A stretch of 64,000 nucleotides of DNA, taken from Takifugu bimaculatus (Eukaryota; Chordata; Actinopteri; Tetraodontiformes; Tetraodontidae). Positions 37,570 to 49,288 of the stretch are shown here, in pieces (positions within the stretch are counted from its first letter, which is position 1; each line of letters opens with the position of its first letter). A program made the translations under genes and the position numbers. Location of the stretch: contig CP034992.1 of the NCBI GenBank assembly GCA_004026145.2, positions 2,157,927 to 2,221,926 of the forward strand. Direction: 5' to 3'. The notes below the pieces were generated by a model. It was not told the DNA's origin. It was given only the letters and a program-made list of their open reading frames with translations, and did not search any database.

Positions 37570-39000
37570 TCACACTGAGTTCATTTTCAGTTTTTCATCA
37601 AAGATTTTGGTGTCGCTGAGCACCGTTGTGCCGGCGTCAGGCGGCAGGTCGAAGAACAGCTCGTCGTCAAAACAGTCGCCGTCAGGCGGCGACGCCATGA
37701 AGGGGAGCCTCATGACCCACCCTGTGATCAGCCCGCCGATCGTAGCTGCTGCTATGGTGGAGGCGATGGCTGCCAGCTGGTACATGGCCTGCTCCTCCGC
37801 AGAGCGCCCCAAGCCCGGTTTCAGCCCGGGTATCAGCTTCTGCAGTTCCAGCAGCTTTGGATCACCCAAAGGTGGCGCTCGATGGGAGAAGATCTGGTAC
37901 ATGCTGGGCCCGTAGGTTTCCTCATTGGCCAGGAGGATGGCACAGATCCCTGCCGTGGAGGAAATGAGGCCTGTCAGCCCGTGGAGATTGTGAATCCCAC
38001 ACTGGTCTTGGATCCTCATGTTCTGGGCCAGAAAAGGTGACAGGTACCTGTAGCCAAAGAAACAGGCAGTGCAGCCCATAATACCTAGTACATATGCAGC
38101 TACAGGGGAAATCATCATGTCCACAGATGCCCCCACAGTTACACCTCCGGCTAGAGTCACATTCTGAATATCAGCCATCGTGAGTTTTCCTCTTTTGTTG
38201 AACAATGCCGAGAGGGCAAAGGCGGTGATGGTGGAGGAGCTCAGACCGATGAAAGTGTGGAGAATTGCCCTGTGCTGGTCATCGCCTTTTATGGTGAGAG
38301 CAGAGTTGAACGAAGGCCAGAACACCCACAGGAAGAGGGTCCCCATTACAGAGAGGATGTCAGAATGGTAGCTGGTGATCTCTTTTGCATGTCCCTTATT
38401 TAAAACTGGGCGGTACAGCACAAATGTCACCCCCAGGCCAAAGTAGCAGGCAAACAGGTGAATAAGAATGGAACCCCCTGCGTCATTGATCCTCAGGTAT
38501 TTCAACACAGCCCACTCTGTCACAGCAAAGAAAGGGACCTCCAGTATAGCCATGAACAAGAGCTGGACAGGGCTCGTCTTGCCCAGCACAGCACCAAAAG
38601 AAATGAGGATCACGGCACAGGCAAACTCTGCATTCACAAGGTTGATCACCCCCAGGTGAATTTTACCATCATAGTAAAACTGGAAGAATCCCTGCACAAG
38701 GATGGCCCACTGGATGGTGAATGTAGCTGTCAGAAAATTGAAGACCATTCCGCTGAAGCCGTAAAAACGAAAAAAGGCCAACAGGCAGCCAAAACCTATG
38801 AAGATCATCACCTGCACGTCGGCAAAAAACGGGTAGTCGCGATAAACGGAGTTCTCCATCGGGTTTGTCTCATTGTTCTGCATTTTAGCGTCTGCATTGT
38901 CATCGTAAGTAACAAAGAGAGCGTAAAGAGTTATGATGACAACCTGCAGCACTAGCACAAGTGCAGGCAAGCGCACCCTCAAACTTGTAGAGGTATTCAT
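37570..39000 (-). CDS. Intronless Rh-family ammonia channel (Rhcg type), 476 aa
   Basis: Rhcg proteins are 12-span channels conducting NH3 (and possibly CO2); in fish they excrete ammonia at gill and skin. A single uninterrupted frame encodes the entire protein: an initial TM segment (LVLVLQVVIITLYALFV), an extracellular loop with NNET glycosylation site, DVQVMIFIGFGCLLAF, FGAVLGKTSPVQLL, AGGSILIHLFACYFGLG (first channel His), DIQNVTLAGGVTVGAS, and CGIHNLHGLTGLIS. It ends with a cytosolic DDELFFDLP tail. Typical vertebrate RHCG genes have about ten introns and this copy has none, suggesting retroposition. The frame is intact, with its own TATA-like box (39037-39044) and poly(A) signal, so it is likely functional. 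The Rhcg paralogue (rhcga, rhcgb or rhcgl1) cannot be settled without a tree. Confidence 0.94.
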   Translation of the reverse strand: MNTSTSLRVRLPALVLVLQVVIITLYALFVTYDDNADAKMQNNETNPMENSVYRDYPFFADVQVMIFIGFGCLLAFFRFYGFSGMVFNFLTATFTIQWAILVQGFFQFYYDGKIHLGVINLVNAEFACAVILISFGAVLGKTSPVQLLFMAILEVPFFAVTEWAVLKYLRINDAGGSILIHLFACYFGLGVTFVLYRPVLNKGHAKEITSYHSDILSVMGTLFLWVFWPSFNSALTIKGDDQHRAILHTFIGLSSSTITAFALSALFNKRGKLTMADIQNVTLAGGVTVGASVDMMISPVAAYVLGIMGCTACFFGYRYLSPFLAQNMRIQDQCGIHNLHGLTGLISSTAGICAILLANEETYGPSMYQIFSHRAPPLGDPKLLELQKLIPGLKPGLGRSAEEQAMYQLAAIASTIAAATIGGLITGWVMRLPFMASPPDGDCFDDELFFDLPPDAGTTVLSDTKIFDEKLKMNSV

Positions 39001-39036
39001 GATGACAGACTGTGTTCTTGCCTCAACAGCGGTCTC

Positions 39037-39044
39037 ATTTTATA
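39037..39044 (-). promoter_or_regulatory. TATA-like box of the Rhcg-type gene
   Basis: On the minus strand the sequence reads TATAAAAT, ending 37 bases before the ATG. That places transcription start very close to the start codon, giving a short 5' UTR. Confidence 0.5.
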
Positions 39045-39470
39045 CAATTAGTTGCCCTGATAAGAGCTGTTAATGGCATTGGCTAAACAGTGGAAGCCAA
39101 GGTCGTGGTTATTTAACACTGCAACCTCTTTGAGGCGTGTACTTTAAGCTCAAATTCCATATATCACCATCTGTATGATATCAGATATCACCTTGTATAC
39201 GGGAAATATCTTTGGGTAGCCAAGTGCAATATTAATAAAAAAATAAATAAACCCTTGGTTTACTTCTGTTGTATTTCAACAGGGTTTTAAGTATCCATAT
39301 TTGAAATTTGTGTTCTTCATTCCACATTACATGAAAACTTCTTCATCTCTTTTTTATGACAAAACAAAAATTAATATAGCGTCATGTTTACGGGATTAAA
39401 ATCGAAAACCAACTCTGACAGACATTTGGGGTGTTTCTTTCGGAGTTTCAAGTACACTTTGTCTATATTC

Positions 39471-39480
39471 GCGCATGCGC
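39471..39480. promoter_or_regulatory. NRF1-type palindrome in the arfgap1 promoter
   Basis: GCGCATGCGC followed at about 39520 by GCGGCCATTTTCC, a YY1-like element. A non-coding first exon probably starts shortly after and ends at 39787 (CAGACAG/GTAAGA). This is a typical TATA-less housekeeping promoter. Confidence 0.55.
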
Positions 39481-40308
39481 CACTCCAAAGCACTAGAGGG
39501 CGTACGAACTAAAAACAGAGGCGGCCATTTTCCCCAGAAGAAGAGGAATATTGAGGAAATACGTTTCCCACAATTCCTGGCACTGCCAACGTATGCAAAC
39601 AGGAACATGGCTACCGGTGTGTAACATCAGCAGCCGATTGTGGTAATAATTCTATCGGCCATTTAACAGCCTTGACAACATAACATTTGTTGTCCTTTAT
39701 CACAGAAGAAAAGTCTTGGTAGAGTTTGTCGGTAAGGGAGTCGGACCGTCTAAAACCAGCGTCTTCTCTTTAGTCAACCACAGACAGGTAAGAAATGAGC
39801 GAATGTAGCTAACATTAGCGGTACCCGTCAGTCGCCACATCATTTTAATCAAATACCAATAAATAGGTGAACAGAGAGCTAATGCTGAATTTAAACTAGA
39901 CCTCAGTGTTAGGGTTAAACTACCGGACTGTTTTGAAAAATGGTCGAGTTTTGGCAATTAAAGAGCTCGACAGCAGACTAAATACGGTAAACGCTACCAT
40001 CAAGAAGCAGAAATCGGAGGCCGAAAAATGAACTGAGGGAAATACTAAACTAGTGTAAGAGACTCGATGTCGTGAAAATCAGGGCAGCATAAAATTTAAA
40101 AATGGGCAAAATATGGACATTCATTCAAACGGCAACACCTGTCAATGCTTTGCAAGTATGTGTTATAACTGTATTGTCTGCAGTTCTCTTGGAAAGAGAG
40201 ACACCATTAAACATAGTGGGTGGGAAGCATTAGCTGTGGATGTTCATTATATTAGAATTTAAATTAATCACTCTGTCTTTTCATATTTTTCGGTAGGTAT
40301 TGATCAGG

Positions 40309-43300
40309 ATGGCGAGTCCACGGACCCGAAGAGTTTTGAAGGAAGTGAGGACTCAAGATGAGAATAATGTACGATGCAATTTATAATTCTGTTGTGTTAC
40401 TGTGGTAGTTTCTGAAAATCCCTGCTTCTATAATCCTTTTCTAGTGTGAAGACCGGAGAATTAATCAAGTCAAACTTAAATCAAATGTTAAATATGCATG
40501 TTATAAGTACATTGTTTTAAAAATGTCCTCATAAAACACTGCACTGTATACTGTATCTATTAAAATTGTAAAATTGATTGATTTAATAACGGACTGCACA
40601 TAATGCCATTTTCTATTCTTTTTCCAGCTTTGTTTTGAGTGTGGGGCTTTTAATCCTCAGTGGGTTAGTGTGACATATGGGATCTGGATTTGTCTCGAGT
40701 GCTCTGGGAAGCACAGGGGCCTCGGAGTCCATCTCAGGTAAGCTCACTGGAATGCAGCATCGTGTTGATTCGTGTAGAGTCGACTAATACTTTTAAAGTA
40801 ACAGAATCTGGTAATTACATTATTATTGTCTCTTCTCCACTGCCTGCAGTTTTGTCCGCTCTGTCACCATGGACAAGTGGAAAGATATTGAGCTTGAAAA
40901 GATGAAAGCTGGAGGAAATGGAAAATTCAGACTGTTTCTGGAACTCCAGGATGATTTCAACCCCAACTGGACCCTGCAGGAGAAATATAACAGCAAAGCT
41001 GCAGCACTCTTCCGAGACAAGGTGAAAGATGCAGACACTTCTCTAAAAGTCCACATGTCTGTGAGGTTAAAGGCATTTAAAGGCATTTAAACAACAAAAA
41101 TATATATATTCAAATGTTTCGCAGGGTAGGAAATCCTCTGAATTTAAATTTGCAAACCAGTACAGGGGTGTGAGTTGATGATTCTTTTGTGTTGCCAGGT
41201 GGCAACTTTAGCTGAGGGGAAGGAGTGGTCCATGGAAACGTCCCCTGCAAGGAACTGGACATCTCCTCAACCCAAGACTGGCCTCTCTTCCTCTCACCGG
41301 TAAAAGTGGCGTGAACGTTTGAAAAATCCGGTATTTAAAGTTAACAGCTCAAAGCAGTAAGTCATGCCTCTGCCCTCAGCTCTGGAGGATCTGGACAGAA
41401 CACCGCTGCATCAAATGACAAAGCTTTTGAAGACTGGTTGAGTGATGATGTTAATTCTTATCAGAGGTACATATTTTGCTACTTTACAGTTTAAATTAAG
41501 ACATACATGCCTATTTTTCTCACTAATTCAAATGTATTTGTACTGGGACAGTGGAGGAGGCTACAGTGGGAATCAAGAGAACCGTTATGTTGGTTTTGGG
41601 AACACTGTGACACCTGAAAAAAAAGAGGACGACTTATTCAACAATGCCATGTCTTCTATTTACTCGGTAGGTCGAGATGTGTTCAATTATTGGCACTCTG
41701 TGTTTTGTTTTTCTCACCTCTTGTCTGCCTGTTTTTCAGGGTTGGAGCAGTTTTACGGTTGGAGCTAGCAAGATTGCGTCCATCGCCAAAGACAATGTAA
41801 GTGTTTGAAAGGCTGATCCAGCTGATGTTTTTACTGCTGATCCAGGACCACAGACAGCAGTTTCAACCACAACTGAATGGTGCTGCATAACTGTGATGTT
41901 GTTCACCATCAGCCTGTCAGGGTGTGTACACGGACGAGGCCTGGCGACACCCAGGCTGAATTTCCCGTAGACGTCTGCAAAACCAACACGTTGCCACGGT
42001 CATAATTGTAATAATTTAGATATGCTGATTAGAGATCTTTTATTAATGCACAGGGTGTCAGTAAAAGATGCACCCTTTGTGTACTTATAAATAATGTATT
42101 TGTTTTACTGCATTTTTAATTAGGTGTTTTTTTTCTGTCGTGCAGACAGCTAAACTTGCAAATCAAGCGACCCTGAAGGTAAGATGACTGAGATGATACT
42201 TGCTTTACTTAACAATTTATTGGGTCAGGATTCTGTTTATCCTTTGTGCTTTTCTGTGTTATTAAAATATACTCTAAGCCATAATATAGGCCATTTTGTG
42301 AATGGTAAATCTTAACATACCTCTGTTATTACCTTACTATCTCTTTGCCTTCTCTGGATTTAGTTAAAGGGCTATAAAGCGCCCCCAGAACCGGTAAAGC
42401 AGATAATGGGTGCATGGTGCTTCTTTTTGCATCATGTGTTTTTATTTGATCATTCACATTAGCCATTTTCATTTATGTCATATAAATGTTTTAACACTTC
42501 AGCTTGAATAACTTTGCATCGTGTTTGCCTTGAAGTCTGTATTTTAATTTTGTAGATAACCTGTGAAAAACAGTTGGGGCTGGAATTGCCTTCAATTTCT
42601 GCCCCGCTAGAGAAATGCCCCATGACCTTTTGGGGGCAGGGTTATCTATCCATGCATGCCAGTTTCAGTGGGACTGCCTTTAGTGCACTAAACATGCCAT
42701 GATTTTATTTTTAAGTCTATATTTCTGGTATGCTGATGCTTTTTACCCCTCCTTCTCTGGTTCAGTGTGATGGTGATGAATGACCTGTCGTTCCACACAG
42801 CAGTGCAGCATCTTGCTCTTTTGATGAATGACAAACTGTTTCATTCAAGTGAATTCTCCCCCTCTGACCTCTGACTAGGCCACAGAGTTAGGACAGACAT
42901 TAAATGAGAATGTTATCAAACCTACACAAGAAAAGGTAACGCCATACGTGGAGTTAATGTGGTGGGGTAGTGGTGGCGGTGCTCTAACATAAGCAGCTGC
43001 AGTTTTGCCCTTTTCTGCCCTGCTTGCTTTAGTTTGTCTGCTTTGTCAGTTTATATCAAAAGACAAAACTTTTAAGCACTTGTGTTTGTGACTCAGCCAT
43101 GGAGCCGAAGCTCATGGCTGCACAGTATATTTAGAAATACGCATGAGTCATTGTAGACTCACAGCACTATTATTGGATGTGGCTTAACAGTAAACCCCAG
43201 ATATTTGGATGCCAAGCCTTATTCCAAACACTTATTTAACCTGAAAACATTCAGAGTGATATTAGCAATCCCAAACAGTGATTGGAGCTCGGTCGAACGA

Positions 43301-44674
43301 GGCTCCTGTAAAATCTAATCTCTAATATTCTAATATTTGGTCATCCGCAGGCTCGGAGGGGGGGGGTCTGACTGTCATGTGACTTTTGGAAGAGAGACTG
43401 GGATTCTTTAGTTTTGTCTTTTGATGTACAGTTGACTTTAGCATCTATGCATTGCCACATGACAACTGTCTTTCTTGCTTGCAGTTTCTCGGTTGCATTA
43501 TTTACTTTTTAAGCAAAGCTTTTTCTCGTGTTGATTGGAACTGTGCTTAACACAAATCACTTCCCAAAAAACACGCAGATGCTCGCTGAACTCACGTCTG
43601 TCAAACATTGGAAACTGTCATTTGTCTTTGGTTTCTTAACGATAACTTGGCTCATCCAGGTGAAAGATGGCAAATTAGCTAGATGAAATGGCAGTCAGCG
43701 TGACTGGGCTGGCAAACAAGGTAGGATGGGCAGACGTCTGCCACACTGGGGCAAAACCAATCTCCTGAGCAACTAATACCACCTCACATCTATCGGATCC
43801 ACATCTGTAGTCTGCTCCAATGTGCCTCCATGTGCGAGGGAGACTGGTTTTGCTGGGAAAATGTATATTTGAACAATACTAATTTAATGTAATCTCTTAT
43901 TTTTCTTGCTGCCTTTTTAATGTGGTGAGTAAAATAGCAGTTAGTGTTTCAACATACGTGTCTTTATATTAACCACATTTGACTGTTGCTAAGGTTAGGC
44001 TGAAGAATTTCTTTCTTGTTTTTTTTTTTTTAATTTTAGGTCTGTAGGTTTTCTCATTGCTGCACACTTTGTTGTTTATTATAGTTTGTTGTTAGTCCCA
44101 CTAGAGATCTAAAATCTGGATGTTTTCACACTTTCATTCATAAATTGCTCAAGCATGCTGGCGTCTCAAGTGTTCTCTCGCCTTTAGGTTCAGGGAGCTG
44201 GAACAAAGCTGACTAACCTCTTCATGGGAAAAGCAGAAGACGGGTAAGAGTAACGACCAGATAGAGCCGAGTCTCCCGTTTCCTAATGTGAGGCTTCCTA
44301 ACGGCATTGAACCCATTCTCTTTATTTTCTTTGATGTTAGCTCAACTGAAGAGAGCTACCAGAACATGGATCCCAACCAGGGGTATCAAGGCAGCCAGTC
44401 CGTCTCAAGGGACTTCTGGGAGACCTTTGGCAGTAATACTTCTTTAAAAGCCAAGAAATCTCCCAGCAGTGACAGCTGGACCATGGCAGATAACTCTGCA
44501 AAGAAGAGCTCTGACAGTTGGGACAATTGGGGCTCTGAAGCAGCGTCCAACAACAAACACAGCACAGAGGAGAGCTGGGAGGCCTGGGACAACAACTGGG
44601 AGAACGCAGGCGGGAAGTCAAAGAAGAGTCCCACAAAACCCGCCGAGGAATCTTGGGACAGCGCCGGGTGGTGA
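40309..44674 (+). CDS. arfgap1: ADP-ribosylation factor GTPase-activating protein 1, 403 aa
   Basis: ArfGAP1 stimulates GTP hydrolysis on Arf1 at the Golgi and senses membrane curvature, driving COPI uncoating. Exons: 40309-40368, 40628-40737, 40850-41021, 41199-41299, 41380-41466, 41552-41666, 41740-41796, 42146-42178, 42364-42393, 42879-42935, 44188-44243 and 44341-44674; 1212 nt, in frame. The ArfGAP zinc finger is CFECGAFNPQW then CLECSGKHRGLGVH, with the arginine finger in the latter and SVTMDKW after it. ALPS curvature motifs are visible: YSGWSSFTVGASKIASIAKD (exons 6-7) and VQGAGTKLTNLFMG (exon 11). The tail has repeated W-containing acidic segments (SWDNW, SWEAWDNNW). A 5' non-coding exon ends at 39787. 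Length matches human (406 aa). The 3' UTR runs to AATAAA at 46751. Confidence 0.96.
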
Positions 44675-46770
44675 CCTGGCTGCCACACATCACCGTTTCT
44701 CTGGCCTTCTTTCTGTTTCCATCTGTTCATCTCACTGGCACTTTGAGGAGCATCTTCAGCTAGATTCCCATCAGTCCCTTCAAAGTTTTCCATTTTTAAA
44801 CTAATGTCCTTACAGGAAAACTGACTGGTATCTGTCTATTGTGAACCGCCCCACAGATCTCAACTAATCCGTGTACATATGGTCAGAATCTGTCCAGATA
44901 TATTAGTTTTAATGGAGAACTAACCAACACCATGCAGAATTCATCATTGAAGTATAAAACTTATGCACGACAGAGAAAAATATAACGCTGTAAATACAAA
45001 CCCTTATAGACGACTGTATGATTGACCCAACACTCATGGCATTATTTTATTTTTCTACATCCCATAATATGCCAATTTTAGATACTGTAGTTATAAAGTG
45101 GTTCATCATATTAATGAAGCAGGAGTTTGTTTAGCAAAGATGACACCGACAGAAAACAGCTGAGCTTTCAGTCTAAATTACCGAATCATTCCTTTACATT
45201 AAACATAATTCTAATCATTCCTGATCGGAAGGCTTTGCTGGAGGAGAGAACTTTTGCTTTTGCTGATTTAAACATTCTCATGCTGGAAACGCTCGCTAAT
45301 CGCGTCCAGAATTATTAAATTATTTTTAATATTTGTTGAATGCTGTTCTCGTTTCGCCTGCCAGTTTCTAACATGCAGCAGCAGAGTTTAACGTAAATGT
45401 TTACAGTAGTTATGGAGAATTCTTTCTAAAATAAATATGAACCTTTTTCTCTTTCTGACCCTGAAGTGGGCTGATACCAGTTTAAATGATATTAAGGGGA
45501 AATGACAGCTTCACGGGTTCCCTTAATGGCGTTTACACTTTCCATACGTCAGTAGCTGGAGTCTTGCAGTAGATGGATTTATTCACTGTGGGTCATGCGC
45601 TGAAGGGGTGACCTTTGACCCTCAGCTGTACTGTAAACGTAACCTCGTCTGGAGCCTCTTCACCTTTTGACATTGTGTATTTGTAAGATCTGGTGGTTAT
45701 TTACTGGCTAACTGAAATAATTTTAGACGTTGGGGTGTTGTTAAAAGCAACCCAATATAATCAGTGTTCCTTCAGTGTTTCAAGCTGATGATTTTAAGGA
45801 TTTGGCCAGTTTCGAGGCACCCAACTACCCTCAGTGGCCTTTGAAGTATAAAGACGGATGACGTTGCTACTTTGATTGTAACGTTGAGCGTTTGTGTGTA
45901 TTTACCGACTGACGCTCACGCCGACTGCAGAGAAATTAGACTGAATCCAAATCCAACCTAATTTTCCTGTTTTAATTCGTCTTTCTGTACGGACTTAAGT
46001 GTCAAAGTGCAATATCTCTGCTGTGTTGTCGGGCGTTGGGCGTCCCAACTGGTCAAACAACGTGCGTGACAGGTGTGAACCCCGACTAACGAACCCGTGC
46101 CCTACCTCTAAATCTTTTGTGGCTCGTGTCAGAGGAGGAAACCAGCCCTGCAGTTTTGACAGGTTGTCGGTGATGAGCAAACGTACAAAACACACACATT
46201 AAGGCCACACACACTCCTGTAGGTTACTAACCCCAAACCGCTGTGACTTGCTTCTGCTGATGTCTGTTTTACAGTATCGTCACCGTCATCTTTCCCCGTG
46301 TGTTTATGTGCCGATATCTATTTTATTTTGTTTTTTACAAACGGAAGAAATGCTGCAACATCGCAGCAAAGAGATGCATCTGTTTGCCACTTGCATGGAG
46401 ACGGCCTTCTAGTTCCTCTGAACATCCTCCCGGGGTTCGTTTGACCCAGAGACCTGCAGAACGTGTCGCTGACCGATGGACATTTAAAAAAAATATCATC
46501 TAAATATGACTGTGTAGTTTTCCAGAGCGGTACTTGAGCTGGGTGTCTGTGCCTGTCAACTATCTGAGGTCGGGCGTGTCCAGATTCGTTCATGGGGGTG
46601 AATATTTAACAGAAATACTATTTTTTGATGTCATGCATGTAATGTAATGTTTGAGCTGTTGGTTTCCAAACTGTCGTCTCCTGGGTGTTCCTAGTGACTC
46701 GTCGGTCGGGGCTGTGAATAGTTTTCCTGTACACGTGGATTTACGTGCTCAATAAAACGTGATGTGGAAG
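44675..46770 (+). other. arfgap1 3' UTR
   Basis: About 2.1 kb of non-coding sequence follow the stop codon and end at the first strong AATAAA (46751-46756), followed by a GT-rich stretch. No other gene seen inside. Confidence 0.55.
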
Positions 46771-46989
46771 CATTGAGGTTGTGTTGTGTTCACTGCCGGG
46801 TGTAAAATTGGATTATTTAGGAGTTAAACAAGGAGAGCACAAATGTAAACATGCTGCTTTGGGATGAGGCGTTTTGTCTTTAGGAAGTGGAAAATGTAAC
46901 ATTTGCCTTCTCCATATTGCACCAGTCTCGTTATGTTTTTCCATTTTAAATGAGTAATGGGCACATTTCCATCCGATTTAAATGTTTTC

Positions 46990-47404
46990 CTCTGTGCACA
47001 TCCAGGTAAGCAGTCGTGATCTGGCAGAGTTTCGGGTTTAAACGGATGGACGCGCTCTAATCCCATCATCCTCACCCTCTTTTCCAGAGAATATATTCCC
47101 ATGCGCTGAACATCTGTACCACCCTCACCTGGAGCCCGTGCCAGAGCTTTGGCCCCCGGTCGGCGGGGGCTCCTGCAGGATGTCGGGCTGCAGCGATGCG
47201 CGGAGGCCTGCAGCAGCAGCTCGCCTCCAGACGGTGACATTTTCCACGCTGTCCCGCCTACAAGGCGTGGAATCGCGGTGCCGTCCGAAAGTATTTTCCC
47301 TTGAAGAAAGAGGGAGAGAGAGAGAGAGGTGGTGGGGGGGGGATACAGGGAGCATCATCGATGGCCGACTCATCGGGGGAGTATCTGCTCGCACAGCTTC
47401 GCGG
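46990..47404 (+). promoter_or_regulatory. Candidate elmo2 promoter and 5' non-coding exon, with upstream ORF
   Basis: A CpG-rich patch ends at a strong donor (GCGG/GTAAGT at 47405). A second non-coding exon fits 49023-49092 (TTGCAG acceptor, CAG/GTGACA donor), before the ATG exon that begins at 49269. A short upstream ORF beginning at ATG 47361 (MADSSGEYLLAQLRG) would splice into exon 2 and stop there. The region between (47405-49022) is intronic with no other gene seen. Confidence 0.5.
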
Positions 47405-49288
47405 GTAAGTGGCCTCCAGGCAGATGATGGGTCCACGGAGGCACCAGGACGTCTGTTGAACCCGGTCCTGACTCACCGCAATGGAGGCTGCTTGAATAAC
47501 ACGAGCCACCTTTCGTGGAAAACGGCTGCTGCTGGTTCTGATAACGGGGGGAGGCTGTTGTTGTCATCTCACGGTGGAAATAACTCGATCAGATGTTCGG
47601 TATTTATATTGTTATTACTGTTATTGTTATTTTAGACGTGTCGATGGAAGTTGTGGCTGGTTTGGCTGCAAAATCACGGTGCTGCAAAACGCAGCCTTCG
47701 CCGCTGGAGTCCGTGGGATCCCCGCGGTTATAGTGTCTCCAGCACAGCCTGATCGATCCCCTAGAGCTAGGTTTTCGTATTTGATTTTTTTTTTTTAACC
47801 ATTTGATTATTCCGGTTTGGTTTTCTGACGGACGAGGCGATACTCGGGTTATTGATCAGTGATCGGAGACTTCAGTGAGATGATACAAACATCACCCGAG
47901 CGGTCGGTGATTACCATCAACATTCACGCTAAATACATTTAAATGCAGCTTAATTTAATCATCTTGAGAATGAGATGGTTAGAATGTCCATGTTTTGTCC
48001 ACTAATGGAGAAGTCATGACTTTGGGAGCCGCGCCGCTTGACCACTGGGGGCGCTGTTCGACACATTCAGCGAGTTTGGCTAATTGTAGAATTTTCAAAA
48101 GTTGGATTTAAATGCAGAAATTGATGTAAATCTGTTGCTACCAGAGGCCAAAACCGCAGTATATGTGCAGGTAAACCGCATCCTGAATCTGCGTGTAGCG
48201 ACAGAATGAGTGTTTTTGAAATGTGGGATGTTTTGTCAGAGTTAGCTGCTCCTGTTGCTATGCTACAAGCATCAGCACAGCGGTCCAAATGTCCCAGAAC
48301 CACAGCCCAGTAAACCCAGTTCTGCAGCAGTTACATCACTGGGCTGGAGAAAAACAAATGACAACAACGAAGGAAAGCGGACAGATGCTAGCTTTTATCA
48401 CTCTCACAAAAGTTATTGTACACATTTAATTAGAAATATGTCTCACGAAGTTTGGAACCTGCAGAACATAATTTAAATCTGGACCGTGTTTAAAAACACC
48501 AAGATGGCTGAATTAATGATTTCTATCAAAGTTTTTGTTCTATGGCTGCATTCATAATCTAATTTTATTATATTGTAACTGACATAACACTTTATACTGC
48601 TGTCTTACATATGTTATAGTTTTAACTTAATGCCCACAATACCACAAAAAGCACTTTTTTTAAACTACAGTTAGACTCTTGTTTGCATTTAATTTGCATT
48701 AAATGGGCCTAAAGAGACTTCATGTTTCAATTTGTTTTGCTGCAGATACATGAGTTTTTCTTCTGCAAACAGCAAAACATTTTGGCTTTTTTCCAAATCT
48801 GCAACTATATGAAGGTTTAGAAAAATAATTTGTATGTAAAGTAAGAAAATGAGTGCCTGCTGCTTGTGTGTGAGTGGGCCGACAGGTGGGTGGGTTTGTA
48901 AAAGGTCAAGATTAATGATTCAGAGATTCAGTGCGAGCAGCTGCTTGGATGAGGCGAAATGTGGGACTTAAAAGGAATTTCTGTGCTGACTTGCCGGCTG
49001 TGTGGTTTTTCTGTGCTTGCAGAGGTGCTGACACAGAGGTTGATACAGCAGAGCTTTCAGAGTGATTGACCGCCCCCACACGTCCTCTTCAGGTGACATA
49101 TAACCTTAATATCATTCAGCTGCTGAGTTTAAGCTCAGGAGGCATCCAGGCATTTCAACATGCTGTTGCCGTGGTGAATGATTAAAGCGATAGTTTGTTT
49201 CGGAATCAAAGCCTTGTCGGTCATCTGTCATTACACTTCTTTTTTTCCACATCACTTGATTTTTGCAGATCGCTGTTACTACGCAGAC

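Noticed and set aside
38458..38955. 165-codon plus-strand open frame
   Set aside because: Shadow of the intact Rhcg coding strand.
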